DNA of 64,000 bases from an uncultured bacterium. GTDB taxonomy: Bacteria; Cyanobacteriota; Vampirovibrionia; Gastranaerophilales; Gastranaerophilaceae. The notes beneath the pieces are model-generated. The model did not search any database. It saw only the letters and a list, made by a program, of their open reading frames with translations, and was not told the DNA's origin. Shown here one piece after another: positions 6,993-15,259 of the stretch (position 1 is the stretch's first letter; every line of letters begins with the position of its first letter). The translations under genes and the position numbers were made by a program. The stretch is from NCBI GenBank assembly GCA_958366705.1, contig CATXCB010000009.1:1-64000 (forward strand), read 5' to 3'.

Positions 6993-8840
6993 ATGACACC
7001 TATTAACCATGTAAAATTTGGTCAAATGACAAATGTTTCAAGATTTCAAAATTTGAAACGAACATTATCAACTAAAACAAATTTAGTTGATAAGACGACA
7101 ACTTCAGTATGGGATGATGCTGAGGTTGCTAGACAGAAAAAACAAGTAGCCTCTGCTGAGCAAATTCCAACCGCCTCAAATTTTAACCAACTGACTAATT
7201 ATATGAGCCTTTTAAATTCATTTTTTGCATCAATGAATAATTCAACAAAATCTTCTGATACTGTTAACAATGCAACTCAAAATGTCCAAAGCGCACCTGG
7301 CGGAGGTGGAAGTCCTTCCGGTTTGGCTCAAGGCTTAAGCGGAGCCCCGATTGGGATGAATAATTCTGCTGCTTATAATGCACTTTCTTCAAAAGTTGAT
7401 AATAACAGCTTAAGTCCACAAGAGTTAAGTAATTTTATAGATTCACAGGTAAATCCTTATGTAAATACAGTAAATAGTACTTTAACGACAGCAAAAGCTG
7501 ATTATAATGTGTTATTAGGTCAAAAAGATGAAGCAGCTGCGAATGTTTCCACTTTACAAGAACAAGTTGGAACAGCAGAAACTTCTTATAAAACTGCGGA
7601 AAAAGATTTATCAAATAACGAAAGTGATTTAAATTCAGCAGTTCAATCTAGAGATCAGTTGGATTCTCAACTATCTTCGATAAATTCAGATTATAAGGCA
7701 TCCTGTGATGAGGTTATCGCAAAAGAACAGGCAAAATCTTCTGCGCAAACACAGGTTAGTAATTGCAAATCTTCAGTAAACTCTGCTGAAACAAAATTCA
7801 GTAGTGCAACTTCTTCATATAATAGTGCAGAACAGGCTCTGGCCAATACTCCTGAAACATTAGAAGATGGTACACCTAATCCGGCTTATGAGGCTGCAAA
7901 ATCAGCAAGAGATTCTGCCAAGGAAGAAATGGAAAAGGCTAAATCTGAATTAGATCAGGCAAAACAACAATTGGAATCTGCGGAACAAAATTTTGATAAT
8001 GCGGAACAAGAATTAGGGCAAGCTCGAGATTCTAAAAAAGAAATTCTACAAAACCTGACACAAACAGAATCTGAACATAAACAATTGGCTCAAAATTGTT
8101 TACGATTAGAAAATCAAGTTGAAACTGCTCAAAAAAATTATGATAATTCTGTAAACATTTATGACGACAGTAAAAACAATTATGAACGATTAAATACAGA
8201 ATTAGAAAGTTCTGCCGGTATATTGACTAAATGTGAAGAATATAAAAATAATATCACTAATTTAGAAGCAGAAGCTAATAAAGCAAATGCGTTAAAAGAA
8301 AAAGCCAATAAAGCATTGTCTGAAAAAAGAGAAATAAATACTGAAATTTCAGCTGAAGATTTTGACAAAGTTAAAGATGATTTATTGGCTCATTCATCTG
8401 CTTCAGAAGGATGTTCTGCAAATAAAACTATTCTGGAAAATTTAATAGCATCAAAAGATTATGATTTAAGTAAATGTAGTGGTAATTTATGGAGTCCAAA
8501 TAGCAATCTTGCGTATGGTTCCGCTGCAACATTTGAGCAGCAAGGTTATATAAAAAATCAGGATGGATCATTTACTGATCCACGAACAGGAGTTACCATG
8601 ATGAACGTAGTTGGAGATGATTATACATGGGTATCTCAAGAGTATTTTGCCGGCGCAGGCGAAGTTTCTGACTTTGGTACAAAATCTGCTGCAGGTCGTG
8701 ATTTTCCAGGATTATTTGATGCTATAGAAAGAAATAAAACACAATATAATGCTCATATTGGTCTGGATGGTTTTAGCAGCAACGGAGAACCGAATTTCAG
8801 GAAAATGAGATTTAAAATGAATGGAGGAACTACATATTAA
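6993..8840 (+). CDS. Large coiled-coil protein of unknown function
   Basis: This encodes a 615-aa protein with no signal peptide or membrane segment. The N-terminal 115 residues are low complexity, ending in GGGGSPSG; residues about 150-480 are a long coiled coil rich in Ala, Glu, Gln and Ser; the C-terminal 130 residues are globular (QDGSFTDPRTGVTMMNVVGDDYTW, then a Gly-rich end). The start MTPINHVKFGQ resembles short N-terminal motifs in other unknown proteins of this window. GGGAG precedes the ATG. It lies between rpsH and rplF, divergent from an XRE regulator. A structural or exported role is possible but not shown. Confidence 0.75.
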   Translation: MTPINHVKFGQMTNVSRFQNLKRTLSTKTNLVDKTTTSVWDDAEVARQKKQVASAEQIPTASNFNQLTNYMSLLNSFFASMNNSTKSSDTVNNATQNVQSAPGGGGSPSGLAQGLSGAPIGMNNSAAYNALSSKVDNNSLSPQELSNFIDSQVNPYVNTVNSTLTTAKADYNVLLGQKDEAAANVSTLQEQVGTAETSYKTAEKDLSNNESDLNSAVQSRDQLDSQLSSINSDYKASCDEVIAKEQAKSSAQTQVSNCKSSVNSAETKFSSATSSYNSAEQALANTPETLEDGTPNPAYEAAKSARDSAKEEMEKAKSELDQAKQQLESAEQNFDNAEQELGQARDSKKEILQNLTQTESEHKQLAQNCLRLENQVETAQKNYDNSVNIYDDSKNNYERLNTELESSAGILTKCEEYKNNITNLEAEANKANALKEKANKALSEKREINTEISAEDFDKVKDDLLAHSSASEGCSANKTILENLIASKDYDLSKCSGNLWSPNSNLAYGSAATFEQQGYIKNQDGSFTDPRTGVTMMNVVGDDYTWVSQEYFAGAGEVSDFGTKSAAGRDFPGLFDAIERNKTQYNAHIGLDGFSSNGEPNFRKMRFKMNGGTTY

Positions 8841-8885
8841 AAAATATTCATAATATCTTTACTTTAAATTTTCTCCATGCTAAAG

Positions 8886-8951
8886 TTATACTCGGGTATA
8901 ATTGGTAGAAAAACCCGCTGGTAAAATCAATAGCCGAAAGTAAGATTTTAC
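8886..8951 (+). promoter_or_regulatory. Promoter-like region and leader hairpin before rplF
   Basis: A consensus TATAAT at 8897-8902 and a second TTATAC at 8886 are possible -10 elements, without a convincing -35. A hairpin follows, GTAAAATC (8921-8928) pairing with GATTTTAC (8944-8951). A new promoter is plausible because rplF is cut off from rpsH by two unrelated genes. Confidence 0.35.
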
Positions 8952-8985
8952 TGATTGTAGTAATATACCACAAGGAGAAATAAAA

Positions 8986-9525
8986 ATGTCAAGAATTGGT
9001 AAAAAACCTATTGAAATTCCTCAAGGTGTTGAGGTTAAAATAGAAGGTCAAGTTGTTACAGCTAAAGGTCCTTTAGGAACTGAAGTTGTTAACGTTCGTC
9101 CTGAAATCGCAGTGAAAATTGAAGATAATCATGTTATCTTGTCAAAAGTTGGAACTTCTAGAGAAACTGATGCTTTATTTGGTTTATCAAGAACTTTGGT
9201 TGCAAATGCTGTAACTGGTGTAAAAGACGGTTTTTCTAAAAAATTATTAATTACCGGTGTTGGTTACAGAGCTCAAATGCAAGGTACTACTTTGAATATG
9301 GCTTTAGGATATTCTCATCCGGTTGATATTGTTCCTCCGGAAGGAATCACTATTTCTGTTGAAAAGAATACAGAAATTACTGTTAAAGGTTCTAACAAAC
9401 AGTTAGTAGGCGATATTGCAGCTTTAATCAGATCAAAACGTCCACCTGAAGTTTACAAAGGTAAAGGTGTTAAATACGAAGGCGAATACATCAGACGTAA
9501 AGCTGGTAAAGCCGGTAAGAAATAA
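8986..9525 (+). CDS. rplF: 50S ribosomal protein L6
   Basis: This encodes a 179-aa L6 protein of normal length, made of two similar alpha/beta domains that bind 23S rRNA near the factor-binding site. It begins MSRIGKKPIEIPQGVEV and ends with the signature RPPEVYKGKGVKYEGEYIRRKAGKAGKK. AAGGAG precedes the ATG. A 198-base spacer, not the usual few bases, separates it from rplR. Confidence 0.98.
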   Translation: MSRIGKKPIEIPQGVEVKIEGQVVTAKGPLGTEVVNVRPEIAVKIEDNHVILSKVGTSRETDALFGLSRTLVANAVTGVKDGFSKKLLITGVGYRAQMQGTTLNMALGYSHPVDIVPPEGITISVEKNTEITVKGSNKQLVGDIAALIRSKRPPEVYKGKGVKYEGEYIRRKAGKAGKK

Positions 9526-9570
9526 GATAGATGTCTGTATACTCTTTATTAAGTATTACGGGTATCTAAT

Positions 9571-9586
9571 CCTGAAACTTTTCAGG
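9571..9586. repeat. Short palindrome CCTGAAA..TTCAGG
   Basis: CCTGAAACTTTTCAGG forms a 6-bp stem and has the same core as the palindromes at 3962, 56268 and 61543. It lies in the rplF-rplR spacer. Confidence 0.45.
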
Positions 9587-9662
9587 CACATGTGTGAATC
9601 AAAATTTTTAATATTCTGAAATAACTTCAGGGTTACAAAATTTTGAAATAATATAACAAAAG

Positions 9663-9703
9663 CCCAGATGAACCCTTGGTTTGGTTTACCAAGAAAGTTC
9701 GGG
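9663..9703 (+). other. Structured leader before rplR
   Basis: Three stems stack: CCC (9663-9665) with GGG (9701-9703), GAAC (9670-9673) with GTTC (9697-9700), and CTTGGT (9675-9680) with ACCAAG (9688-9693). It ends 20 bases before the rplR start codon and ahead of its GAAAGGA site. L18 autoregulation or RNA processing are possible roles; neither is shown. Confidence 0.45.
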
Positions 9704-9723
9704 TGAAATGAAAGGAAAATAAA

Positions 9724-10092
9724 ATGATTAAACAACAAACTAGAAAACCAATTGTTCAAAAAAGACACAAATCAATCAGAGTTAAAATTTCCGGGACTGC
9801 AGAATTCCCAAGATTAGCAGTATACAGAAGTACTAAACATATATATGCTCAATTGATTGATGATGTTAATCATGTGACTTTAGCATCAGCATCATCTAAC
9901 GACAAAGATTTAAAAGAAAAATTATCTCATGGCGGCAATATTGAAGCTGCTAAAGTTGTTGGTGAAGCTATTGCTCAAAAAGCTAAAAAAGCTGGTGTAG
10001 AATGTGTTGTATTTGACCGTGGTGGATTTTTATATCACGGAAGAATTGCAGCATTAGCAGACGCAGCTAGAGAAGCTGGTTTAATGTTCTAA
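9724..10092 (+). CDS. rplR: 50S ribosomal protein L18
   Basis: This encodes a 122-aa L18 protein, which delivers 5S rRNA to the 50S subunit. Motifs include RPRLAVYRS-like FPRLAVYRSTKHIYAQ, GGNIEAAKVVGEAIA and the C-terminal VFDRGGFLYHGRIAALADAAREAGL. It is the last ribosomal gene here: a strong terminator follows, and rpsE, rpmD, rplO and secY, which normally come next, are absent from the window. Confidence 0.98.
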   Translation: MIKQQTRKPIVQKRHKSIRVKISGTAEFPRLAVYRSTKHIYAQLIDDVNHVTLASASSNDKDLKEKLSHGGNIEAAKVVGEAIAQKAKKAGVECVVFDRGGFLYHGRIAALADAAREAGLMF

Positions 10093-10110
10093 TTTTGGAC
10101 AAATTCCAAA

Positions 10111-10152
10111 CAAAGACAGGCGGAAGTTTATATAAACTTCCGCCTGTCTTTG
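10111..10152 (+). terminator. Strong terminator after rplR
   Basis: A perfect 42-base palindrome, 21 bp per arm, with core GGCGGAAG/CTTCCGCC lies 18 bases after the rplR stop codon. It is flanked by short A and T runs rather than a long T-run, but its length and position mark the end of the ribosomal transcription unit. Confidence 0.75.
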
Positions 10153-10162
10153 TAGTGTATTA

Positions 10163-10431
10163 AATAAAATATATTATGTAAAACTTTTTCTAGTTTTAAA
10201 TATTTATATATTGGGTATTGTGCATACCCAAACCCGCACTTACGATTCTTTTTCTTTGTTGCGAAGCAAAGAAAAAGAATGTAAGCCAAGAAAAAGAAAC
10301 TCGCATGATTAAATAGCGGCACTAAGCTCAATATGAAGCGGCTAAACTCGCATTCGCTCAGACAATAGCCGCTTTGTTGCTATTTTGCTAAGTGCCGCTT
10401 ACCGTTAGAATTTTACATAATATATTTTATT
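10163..10431. mobile_element. MITE-like element with 21-bp terminal inverted repeats
   Basis: A perfect 21-bp inverted repeat occurs at 10163-10183 and 10411-10431 (outer end AATAAAATATATTATG). Between them are three hairpins: TTGGGTAT/ATACCCAA (10211-10231), a long stem CTTAC..TTTCTTTG/CAAAGAAA..GTAAG (10239-10285), and a nested stem with AGCGGCACT (10316) pairing to AGTGCCGCT (10399) around AGCGGCTA/TAGCCGCT. There is no coding capacity worth calling and no clear target duplication. The right end overlaps the trmFO stop codon by two bases. It fits a non-autonomous transposable element or a large structured RNA/terminator block. Confidence 0.5.
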
Positions 10432-11734
10432 AAAATAAGTAATTCTTTAAAGAGTCAAGCGCCCTGTTTGCCATAAGCTCGCCTTTTAACTTTTTGTTTT
10501 TGCGCTCTTTTTTAGGAAGCTCTACAGGCGGCACAATTCCCCAGTTTGAATTGATTGGCTGAAAATGAGTGTGCTCCGGATTTGTAATGTAATGAGTTAA
10601 TGCTCCAAGCATTGTATCAAGCGGTAAATCCAGTAATGTTTCACCGGAAAGAAGTCTTGCCATATTAATTCCAGCTAAAAGTCCTGATGCAATTGATTCT
10701 GTATACCCTTCAGTGCCTGTGATTTGTCCTGCAAAAAATAAATCTTCTCTTTCTCTGGTCTGAAGTGTAGGTTTTAAGAGATTAGGCGAGTTTATGAAAG
10801 TGTTTCTATGCATGACACCATACCTAACAATACTTACATTTTCAAGTCCAGGAATTGATTGTAAAAGCTCTTTTTGTGCGCCCCATTTTAAATTTGTTTG
10901 GAAACCGACAAGGTTAAATAATGTTTTTGCAGAATTGTCTTGTCTGAGTTGAACAACTGCATAATTTTTTTCATTTGTTCTTTTATCGATGAGTCCTATA
11001 GGTTTCATTGGTCCAAAACGCAGGGTATCAACTCCGCGTGAGGCTAAAACTTCGATAGGTAGGCAGCTTTCAAAAAATTTAGCACCTTTTTCAAAATCGT
11101 GTTGTTCAATTTTAGGGGCATTAATCAGAATATTATAGAATTTTTCATACTGTTCTTTATTCATAGGGCAATTGATATATGAGGCTTCACCTTTATCATA
11201 TCTGCTTGCCCAGAATGCTGTATCAAAGTTTATACTGTCGAGCTCGACAATTGGTGCTATGGCATCAAAAAAGTGTAAATATTCACTTTTTGTAAATTGT
11301 TTTATTGCATCTGCGAATTTTGAACTGGTCAATGGGCCTGATGCAATAATTGTGGGCGTATTCGGAATTTCTGTAACTTCATCTCGTATTAAATTAATAT
11401 TATTATTTTTCTCGATTTTTTCGGTTACAGTTTGAGAAAATAGGTGTCTGTCTATGGCAAGAGCATTTCCTGCAGGAACCTGACAAGCTTTAGCTATTTC
11501 GATAAGTTCACCGCCGAGAAGTTCCATTTCGTGTTTTAACAGTCCGCTTCCGTTTGTAATATCATATGAACCAAGGCTGTTAGAGCAAACAAATTCTGCG
11601 CAATCTTGTGTTGTATGCGCTCCAGTTTTTACCTTCGGTCGCATTTCATATAAATTAACTTTAAATCCCTTTTTTGCCAATTGCAGAGCTGCTTCAGAGC
11701 CTGCTAATCCCGCACCTATAACATTTACTTCCAT
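10430..11734 (-). CDS. trmFO: FAD/folate-dependent tRNA (uracil-54-C5)-methyltransferase
   Basis: This encodes a 434-aa protein with the N-terminal FAD-binding motif GAGLAGSEAALQLAKKG (residues 7-23) and the TrmFO/GidA-type sequences TGAHTTQDCAEFVCSNS and FAGQITGTEGYTESIASGLLAG. TrmFO makes ribothymidine at position 54 of tRNA using methylenetetrahydrofolate, in Firmicutes, cyanobacteria and others that lack the SAM-dependent TrmA. Length is normal. It stands alone on the minus strand. No clear Shine-Dalgarno site precedes the ATG. Confidence 0.95.
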   Translation of the reverse strand: MEVNVIGAGLAGSEAALQLAKKGFKVNLYEMRPKVKTGAHTTQDCAEFVCSNSLGSYDITNGSGLLKHEMELLGGELIEIAKACQVPAGNALAIDRHLFSQTVTEKIEKNNNINLIRDEVTEIPNTPTIIASGPLTSSKFADAIKQFTKSEYLHFFDAIAPIVELDSINFDTAFWASRYDKGEASYINCPMNKEQYEKFYNILINAPKIEQHDFEKGAKFFESCLPIEVLASRGVDTLRFGPMKPIGLIDKRTNEKNYAVVQLRQDNSAKTLFNLVGFQTNLKWGAQKELLQSIPGLENVSIVRYGVMHRNTFINSPNLLKPTLQTREREDLFFAGQITGTEGYTESIASGLLAGINMARLLSGETLLDLPLDTMLGALTHYITNPEHTHFQPINSNWGIVPPVELPKKERKNKKLKGELMANRALDSLKNYLF

Positions 11735-11973
11735 TTCTGTAGTTTAGCTGAGATATAGTTTGCTGTCAAATGGGGTATGTTTATTTTTGTTACAGAATTG
11801 TTATAATTGTAGTAAAACGCTTGATAATTTTTGGAGGATTAAGTATAATAAGTACACTTGTTCAAAAGATGTTTTATGTAAAACTTTTGAAACATTAACC
11901 GAAAAATTAGCAATTTAAACAAAAATATTGTTTTTTTTTACAAAGTAGTAGATGTGGAAATTTAGTAGGGATT

Positions 11974-14115
11974 ATGTCAGTAAAACCAATTATACCAAGT
12001 TTAGACTCAAATAGTAATACAAATCAGTTAAAAGTTAATAAGGTTCAAAATAGACCTGTTTATTATACAAATAATTTAAAATCACAAAAGTCTGTTTCTT
12101 TTCAAGGTGCAGGCGGGGCAAATCCAATTGTCGGATTAATGGATTTTATTGAAGCCGGTGGCTATGCAGCATCTTTTATTTTACAGGACGGGCTTGGTTT
12201 TATTGCTCCGCGTGTTGGTAAAGGTTTAGTACGCGGTGGAAAAGAGAAAAAAGATGAAAATGGTAATACTATTTTAGATAAGAATGGTAAGCCACAGCAT
12301 GAATTAAATTGGGCATATGCAAGAAAAGAAGCTCTTAGAGAAGTTATCACCGGTCCGAGTGCTTTTGTTATACCTATGGGCATGCTGGCTGTAATAAATA
12401 AGTATTTTGGTTCGGGTAATAATGTAAAATTGAATTATTTAGATAGCTTTAAGAAGCCATTTACTGATTTTGCTAAAAATAATGTTGAAGCAATAAAAAA
12501 TGGTACTGTTGATAAAGCTGCTTTTTATGAAGAAGTTTTGAAAGACACAATTGATAAAAGTATCAATTCAGTTCTTCCTGAGTCTGAAAAAATGAGTTCA
12601 GAAGAGATTGCATCTTTGGCTAAAAATTATGCACAAAGACAAATTCAGATTGAACAAATTAAAGCTGATAAATCTTTAAACAAAAAAGCGAAAGCTGCAA
12701 AAATTGCCGATATCGGTTCTGTTGAAGATTCATTTATGAAGCTTAAAAAGAGTAAAATTGGCGGAACTGTAGATGAATTAACAGTAAACATTACTGCTTC
12801 TAATGGCAAATTAAAAAGCAGCAGTGTTGGTGAACTTTTAAGATCTATGAATGATTATTTCAGCGATGCTGTTCATAATACACAAAAGGCATTGAAAAAG
12901 AATCTTTCAGCTGAAGGTTTAGAAGATGCAATTAAATCTTTTACAAATCGCAGAATGGGTTCCAGAGTACTTACAAACCTTGGAATTTTTGGTGTTGTAG
13001 CTGCATTCTATACACAAATTCCTAAATTGTATAACGCCGGTTTAAAAGGTAATCCAGCTTTAGAAGGTGCAGCTGCTGAAGTTGCATCAAAAGATTCAAC
13101 ACCTGCTGATACAAAAACTGAAGTTGCTGCAAGTTCAGATAATGCTAAAAAAGCGGATAATGAAATACAGGTTCCTGCTGAAAAAGTTGCAGATGATAAA
13201 CAAAAAGGTAAAGATGTAAACTTTACAGGTTTATCCGGTATGTTAGAAAAAGCTGGTAATAAAGTTTTGAATAACAAGCATGCAAAATCTGTTTCTGATA
13301 TTTTCGAGCTTAATGGCCCAATCATTTCAGGTACAGCCATGACAACTTTGTTATATGGTTTTTGTATCCCTCCAAGATTGGCTCATGCGCAGGATAAATA
13401 TGATTATGGTGAAATTGTTGTTCGTGATATGACGGCATTTACGGCATTATTGTTCGGTGCAAAGGCTCTTGCAAGATTATTCTCTGATGGATTTACAAAA
13501 GTTACTGGACTTGCTCTAAATAAGAAAAATATGGATGGCAGAAATGTATTCCAGAAAGTTATTGATTACTTAAATCCAAATGACGCACGTCATAGTGTTC
13601 TTTCAAGTAAACAATTGAATTCTAAATATACTAATATTGATCAATATAAAAATGGTGTAAGCGGATTTATGGATTTCATTGAGGGCAGTGGCGGCGATGT
13701 TAAAAAAGCATTTGCTCAAGACAAAAATGTGAAATCTGTAATATCTGAAATGCTTAAAGATACTGGTAAATCATATGAAAGCGCTACTTCTAAAGATATT
13801 AAAGATGTATTGAAGTTGGCAGATAAAAATAATGCTGATTCAATAAAGAAATTCTATAAGTTATTTGAAGGTGATAATGGCTTATTAAGAAAAGCAAAAA
13901 CTTGCAATTCAACATTCGGCTTCTTGTCAACGTTAGTTCTTGTTCCTGGCTTAATTATCTGGTTAACAGATTTCTGTGAAAAGATGACAGCTAAGAGAAC
14001 AGCAAAAGATCTTGAAGCAGCAAAGGCCAAACAACCTGTTAATAATAATCAAAAACCACAGTTTAATACTGTAGCCTCAAATACACCATCAATGGCTGGT
14101 TTTTTGAAAAAATAG
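11974..14115 (+). CDS. Membrane-associated protein of unknown function, 713 aa
   Basis: This is a 713-aa protein I do not recognise. It has no signal peptide. An N-terminal polar stretch ends in KSVSFQGAGG (about residue 43), a motif that recurs near the start of other unknown proteins here. Hydrophobic segments follow around residues 120-140, 330-350, 450-470, 490-510 and 645-665 (FLSTLVLVPGLIIWLTDF). Between the second and third lies a Lys/Ala-rich linker. The C-terminus is Asn/Gln-rich. It is a single-gene unit closed by a perfect terminator and is probably specific to this lineage. Confidence 0.75.
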   Translation: MSVKPIIPSLDSNSNTNQLKVNKVQNRPVYYTNNLKSQKSVSFQGAGGANPIVGLMDFIEAGGYAASFILQDGLGFIAPRVGKGLVRGGKEKKDENGNTILDKNGKPQHELNWAYARKEALREVITGPSAFVIPMGMLAVINKYFGSGNNVKLNYLDSFKKPFTDFAKNNVEAIKNGTVDKAAFYEEVLKDTIDKSINSVLPESEKMSSEEIASLAKNYAQRQIQIEQIKADKSLNKKAKAAKIADIGSVEDSFMKLKKSKIGGTVDELTVNITASNGKLKSSSVGELLRSMNDYFSDAVHNTQKALKKNLSAEGLEDAIKSFTNRRMGSRVLTNLGIFGVVAAFYTQIPKLYNAGLKGNPALEGAAAEVASKDSTPADTKTEVAASSDNAKKADNEIQVPAEKVADDKQKGKDVNFTGLSGMLEKAGNKVLNNKHAKSVSDIFELNGPIISGTAMTTLLYGFCIPPRLAHAQDKYDYGEIVVRDMTAFTALLFGAKALARLFSDGFTKVTGLALNKKNMDGRNVFQKVIDYLNPNDARHSVLSSKQLNSKYTNIDQYKNGVSGFMDFIEGSGGDVKKAFAQDKNVKSVISEMLKDTGKSYESATSKDIKDVLKLADKNNADSIKKFYKLFEGDNGLLRKAKTCNSTFGFLSTLVLVPGLIIWLTDFCEKMTAKRTAKDLEAAKAKQPVNNNQKPQFNTVASNTPSMAGFLKK

Positions 14116-14134
14116 GTTTAGGTACACAAATTTA

Positions 14135-14180
14135 ATACAGAAAAAAGGCTTACTTTCGAAAGTAAGCCTTTTTTCTGTAT
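14135..14180. terminator. Bidirectional terminator
   Basis: A perfect 46-base palindrome with core GGCTTACTTTC/GAAAGTAAGCC and A/T runs on both sides separates the 713-aa gene (plus) from the DUF1858 gene (minus) and can stop both. Confidence 0.9.
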
Positions 14181-14193
14181 GGTAATATTTTTA

Positions 14194-14409
14194 TTAATCT
14201 TGCTCTACGGCTTCGATTAATTTGTTTATATCATCAACCATTGCATCAGGATCATATCCGTGAACTTTTGCTCCAGCTTCAAGATTTTCAAATCTTGCTG
14301 CAGCACATCCAAGGCATCCTAAACCATATCTATGAAATACTTCAATGCTTTCAGGATGTTTTTGAGCGATTTCTAAAATGTTCATATCTTTTGTCACTTT
14401 TTCAGCCAT
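14194..14409 (-). CDS. DUF1858 domain protein with CxxC
   Basis: This encodes a 71-aa protein matching the DUF1858 family, seen alone or fused near hybrid cluster proteins. Conserved features are MNILEIAQKHPESIEVFHRYG and the redox-type CLGC motif (residues 32-35), followed by an amphipathic helix. The family is suspected of a thiol or metal-binding role in anaerobic metabolism; no partner gene is adjacent. AAGGAG precedes the ATG. Confidence 0.85.
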   Translation of the reverse strand: MAEKVTKDMNILEIAQKHPESIEVFHRYGLGCLGCAAARFENLEAGAKVHGYDPDAMVDDINKLIEAVEQD

Positions 14410-14483
14410 AATTTATCTCCTTCTTGACTTTCCCAAATTTTCTATTAAAAACATTATACACAAAAATGAAGGAAGTGTATATT

Positions 14484-14645
14484 ATGGAATTATTGAAATT
14501 TTTTCTTAAAGATGAAGTTCCGGCCGTAGGCTTGTCTAGATTTAAAGACAAAAAAGATAGATATCACGGCTATCAACCGCCAAAGATTAATTTTAACCGT
14601 AAGATTTTCAAGCCAAATTATAGTAACAACTTTTTTTTACTATAA
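14484..14645 (+). CDS. Small basic protein of unknown function
   Basis: This is a 53-aa open reading frame starting MELLKFFLKDEVPAVGLSRF, with AAGGAAG eight bases before the ATG at 14484; an upstream in-frame start at 14424 has no such site. It is rich in Lys, Tyr and Asn and has no known domain. It is independent of its neighbours. The ribosome binding site and protein-like composition support it moderately. Confidence 0.5.
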   Translation: MELLKFFLKDEVPAVGLSRFKDKKDRYHGYQPPKINFNRKIFKPNYSNNFFLL

Positions 14646-14689
14646 GTTAAATTAATATTACTTAACAAACCTATGTAAATTTAGCAATT

Positions 14690-14717
14690 TTTGTCTCACA
14701 ATAAACTTAAATATAAT
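14690..14717 (+). promoter_or_regulatory. Promoter for the 77-aa gene
   Basis: A consensus TATAAT (14712-14717) has TTTGTC (14690-14695) 16 bases upstream, and the ATG at 14740 follows at a normal leader distance with GGGGA between. Confidence 0.5.
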
Positions 14718-14739
14718 ATAGGGAAAAATTGGGGACATT

Positions 14740-14973
14740 ATGGCAATTAATATAGGGAAAAATTTAATATCATATTTTGGAAATGTAAATGCCTCAAAAA
14801 GTTTAGGTGCGGCATCTACAGGTGCTGTAAATCAAAAATTTAAGATTGCATCATATGCATCAATTCCATATGAACGTTCGCCTCAGGTTGTTGATACAAT
14901 TCCAACACGCGATGCTCAAGGTAATCCGTTACTGGCTGGTTATGTAACGCCGCAAAAGACCTGGATAGCTTAA
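14740..14973 (+). CDS. Small protein of unknown function
   Basis: This encodes a 77-aa protein, MAINIGKNLISYFGNVNAS..., with no signal peptide. It ends DAQGNPLLAGYVTPQKTWIA. GGGGA precedes the ATG and a good promoter lies upstream. The N-terminus, with aromatic-Gly-Asn after a short polar run, resembles the starts of other unknown proteins in the window. Its 3' end overlaps by four bases the convergent 66-aa gene. Confidence 0.6.
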   Translation: MAINIGKNLISYFGNVNASKSLGAASTGAVNQKFKIASYASIPYERSPQVVDTIPTRDAQGNPLLAGYVTPQKTWIA

Positions 14974-15170
14974 CTTAATAAATCAAGTTTTTTGCCTTTT
15001 GTAGAATTTGAAACATCTGGGTGAAATAGATTGAAATTCAGATTATTCGTTTTATTAAAATAATCAAACGAATTTTTCTGTGCAGCTTTAGAATTTTGAG
15101 TTTCAAACAGTTGCACAGGCTGTACCGTATACATATACTGTCTTTGTACTTCGTCAATTTTGTTAAACAT
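14970..15170 (-). CDS. Small Asn/Gln-rich protein of unknown function
   Basis: This is a 66-aa open reading frame rich in Gln, Asn and Phe, including NKTNNLNFNLFHPD. The start has only a weak GAGAGA upstream. Composition resembles other small proteins of this genome, such as those at 35514 and 62193. It overlaps the convergent 77-aa gene by four bases. It could be spurious. Confidence 0.4.
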   Translation of the reverse strand: MFNKIDEVQRQYMYTVQPVQLFETQNSKAAQKNSFDYFNKTNNLNFNLFHPDVSNSTKGKKLDLLS

Positions 15171-15227
15171 ATCAATTCTCTCTCTTATAAATTAAAAGGA
15201 AATATTTCTAATGAAATTTCAGATAAA

Positions 15228-15259
15228 AATAGAATTGTTACAAATTTAACAATTCTATT
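15228..15259 (-). terminator. Terminator of the MmcQ/bifunctional-nuclease operon
   Basis: A 13-bp stem AATAGAATTGTTA/TAACAATTCTATT with a 6-base loop is followed on the minus strand by TTTTTA. One arm contains the stop codon of the MmcQ-family gene. Confidence 0.65.

Noticed and set aside
10128..10331. 67-aa open frame on the minus strand inside the MITE-like element
   Set aside because: It runs through the terminator palindrome and hairpins, has no ribosome binding site, and its composition follows the repeats.
14970..14973. Four-base overlap of convergent genes as a sign of a sequencing error
   Set aside because: Short overlaps of convergent stops (also at 54306-54309) are common and both frames stay intact.
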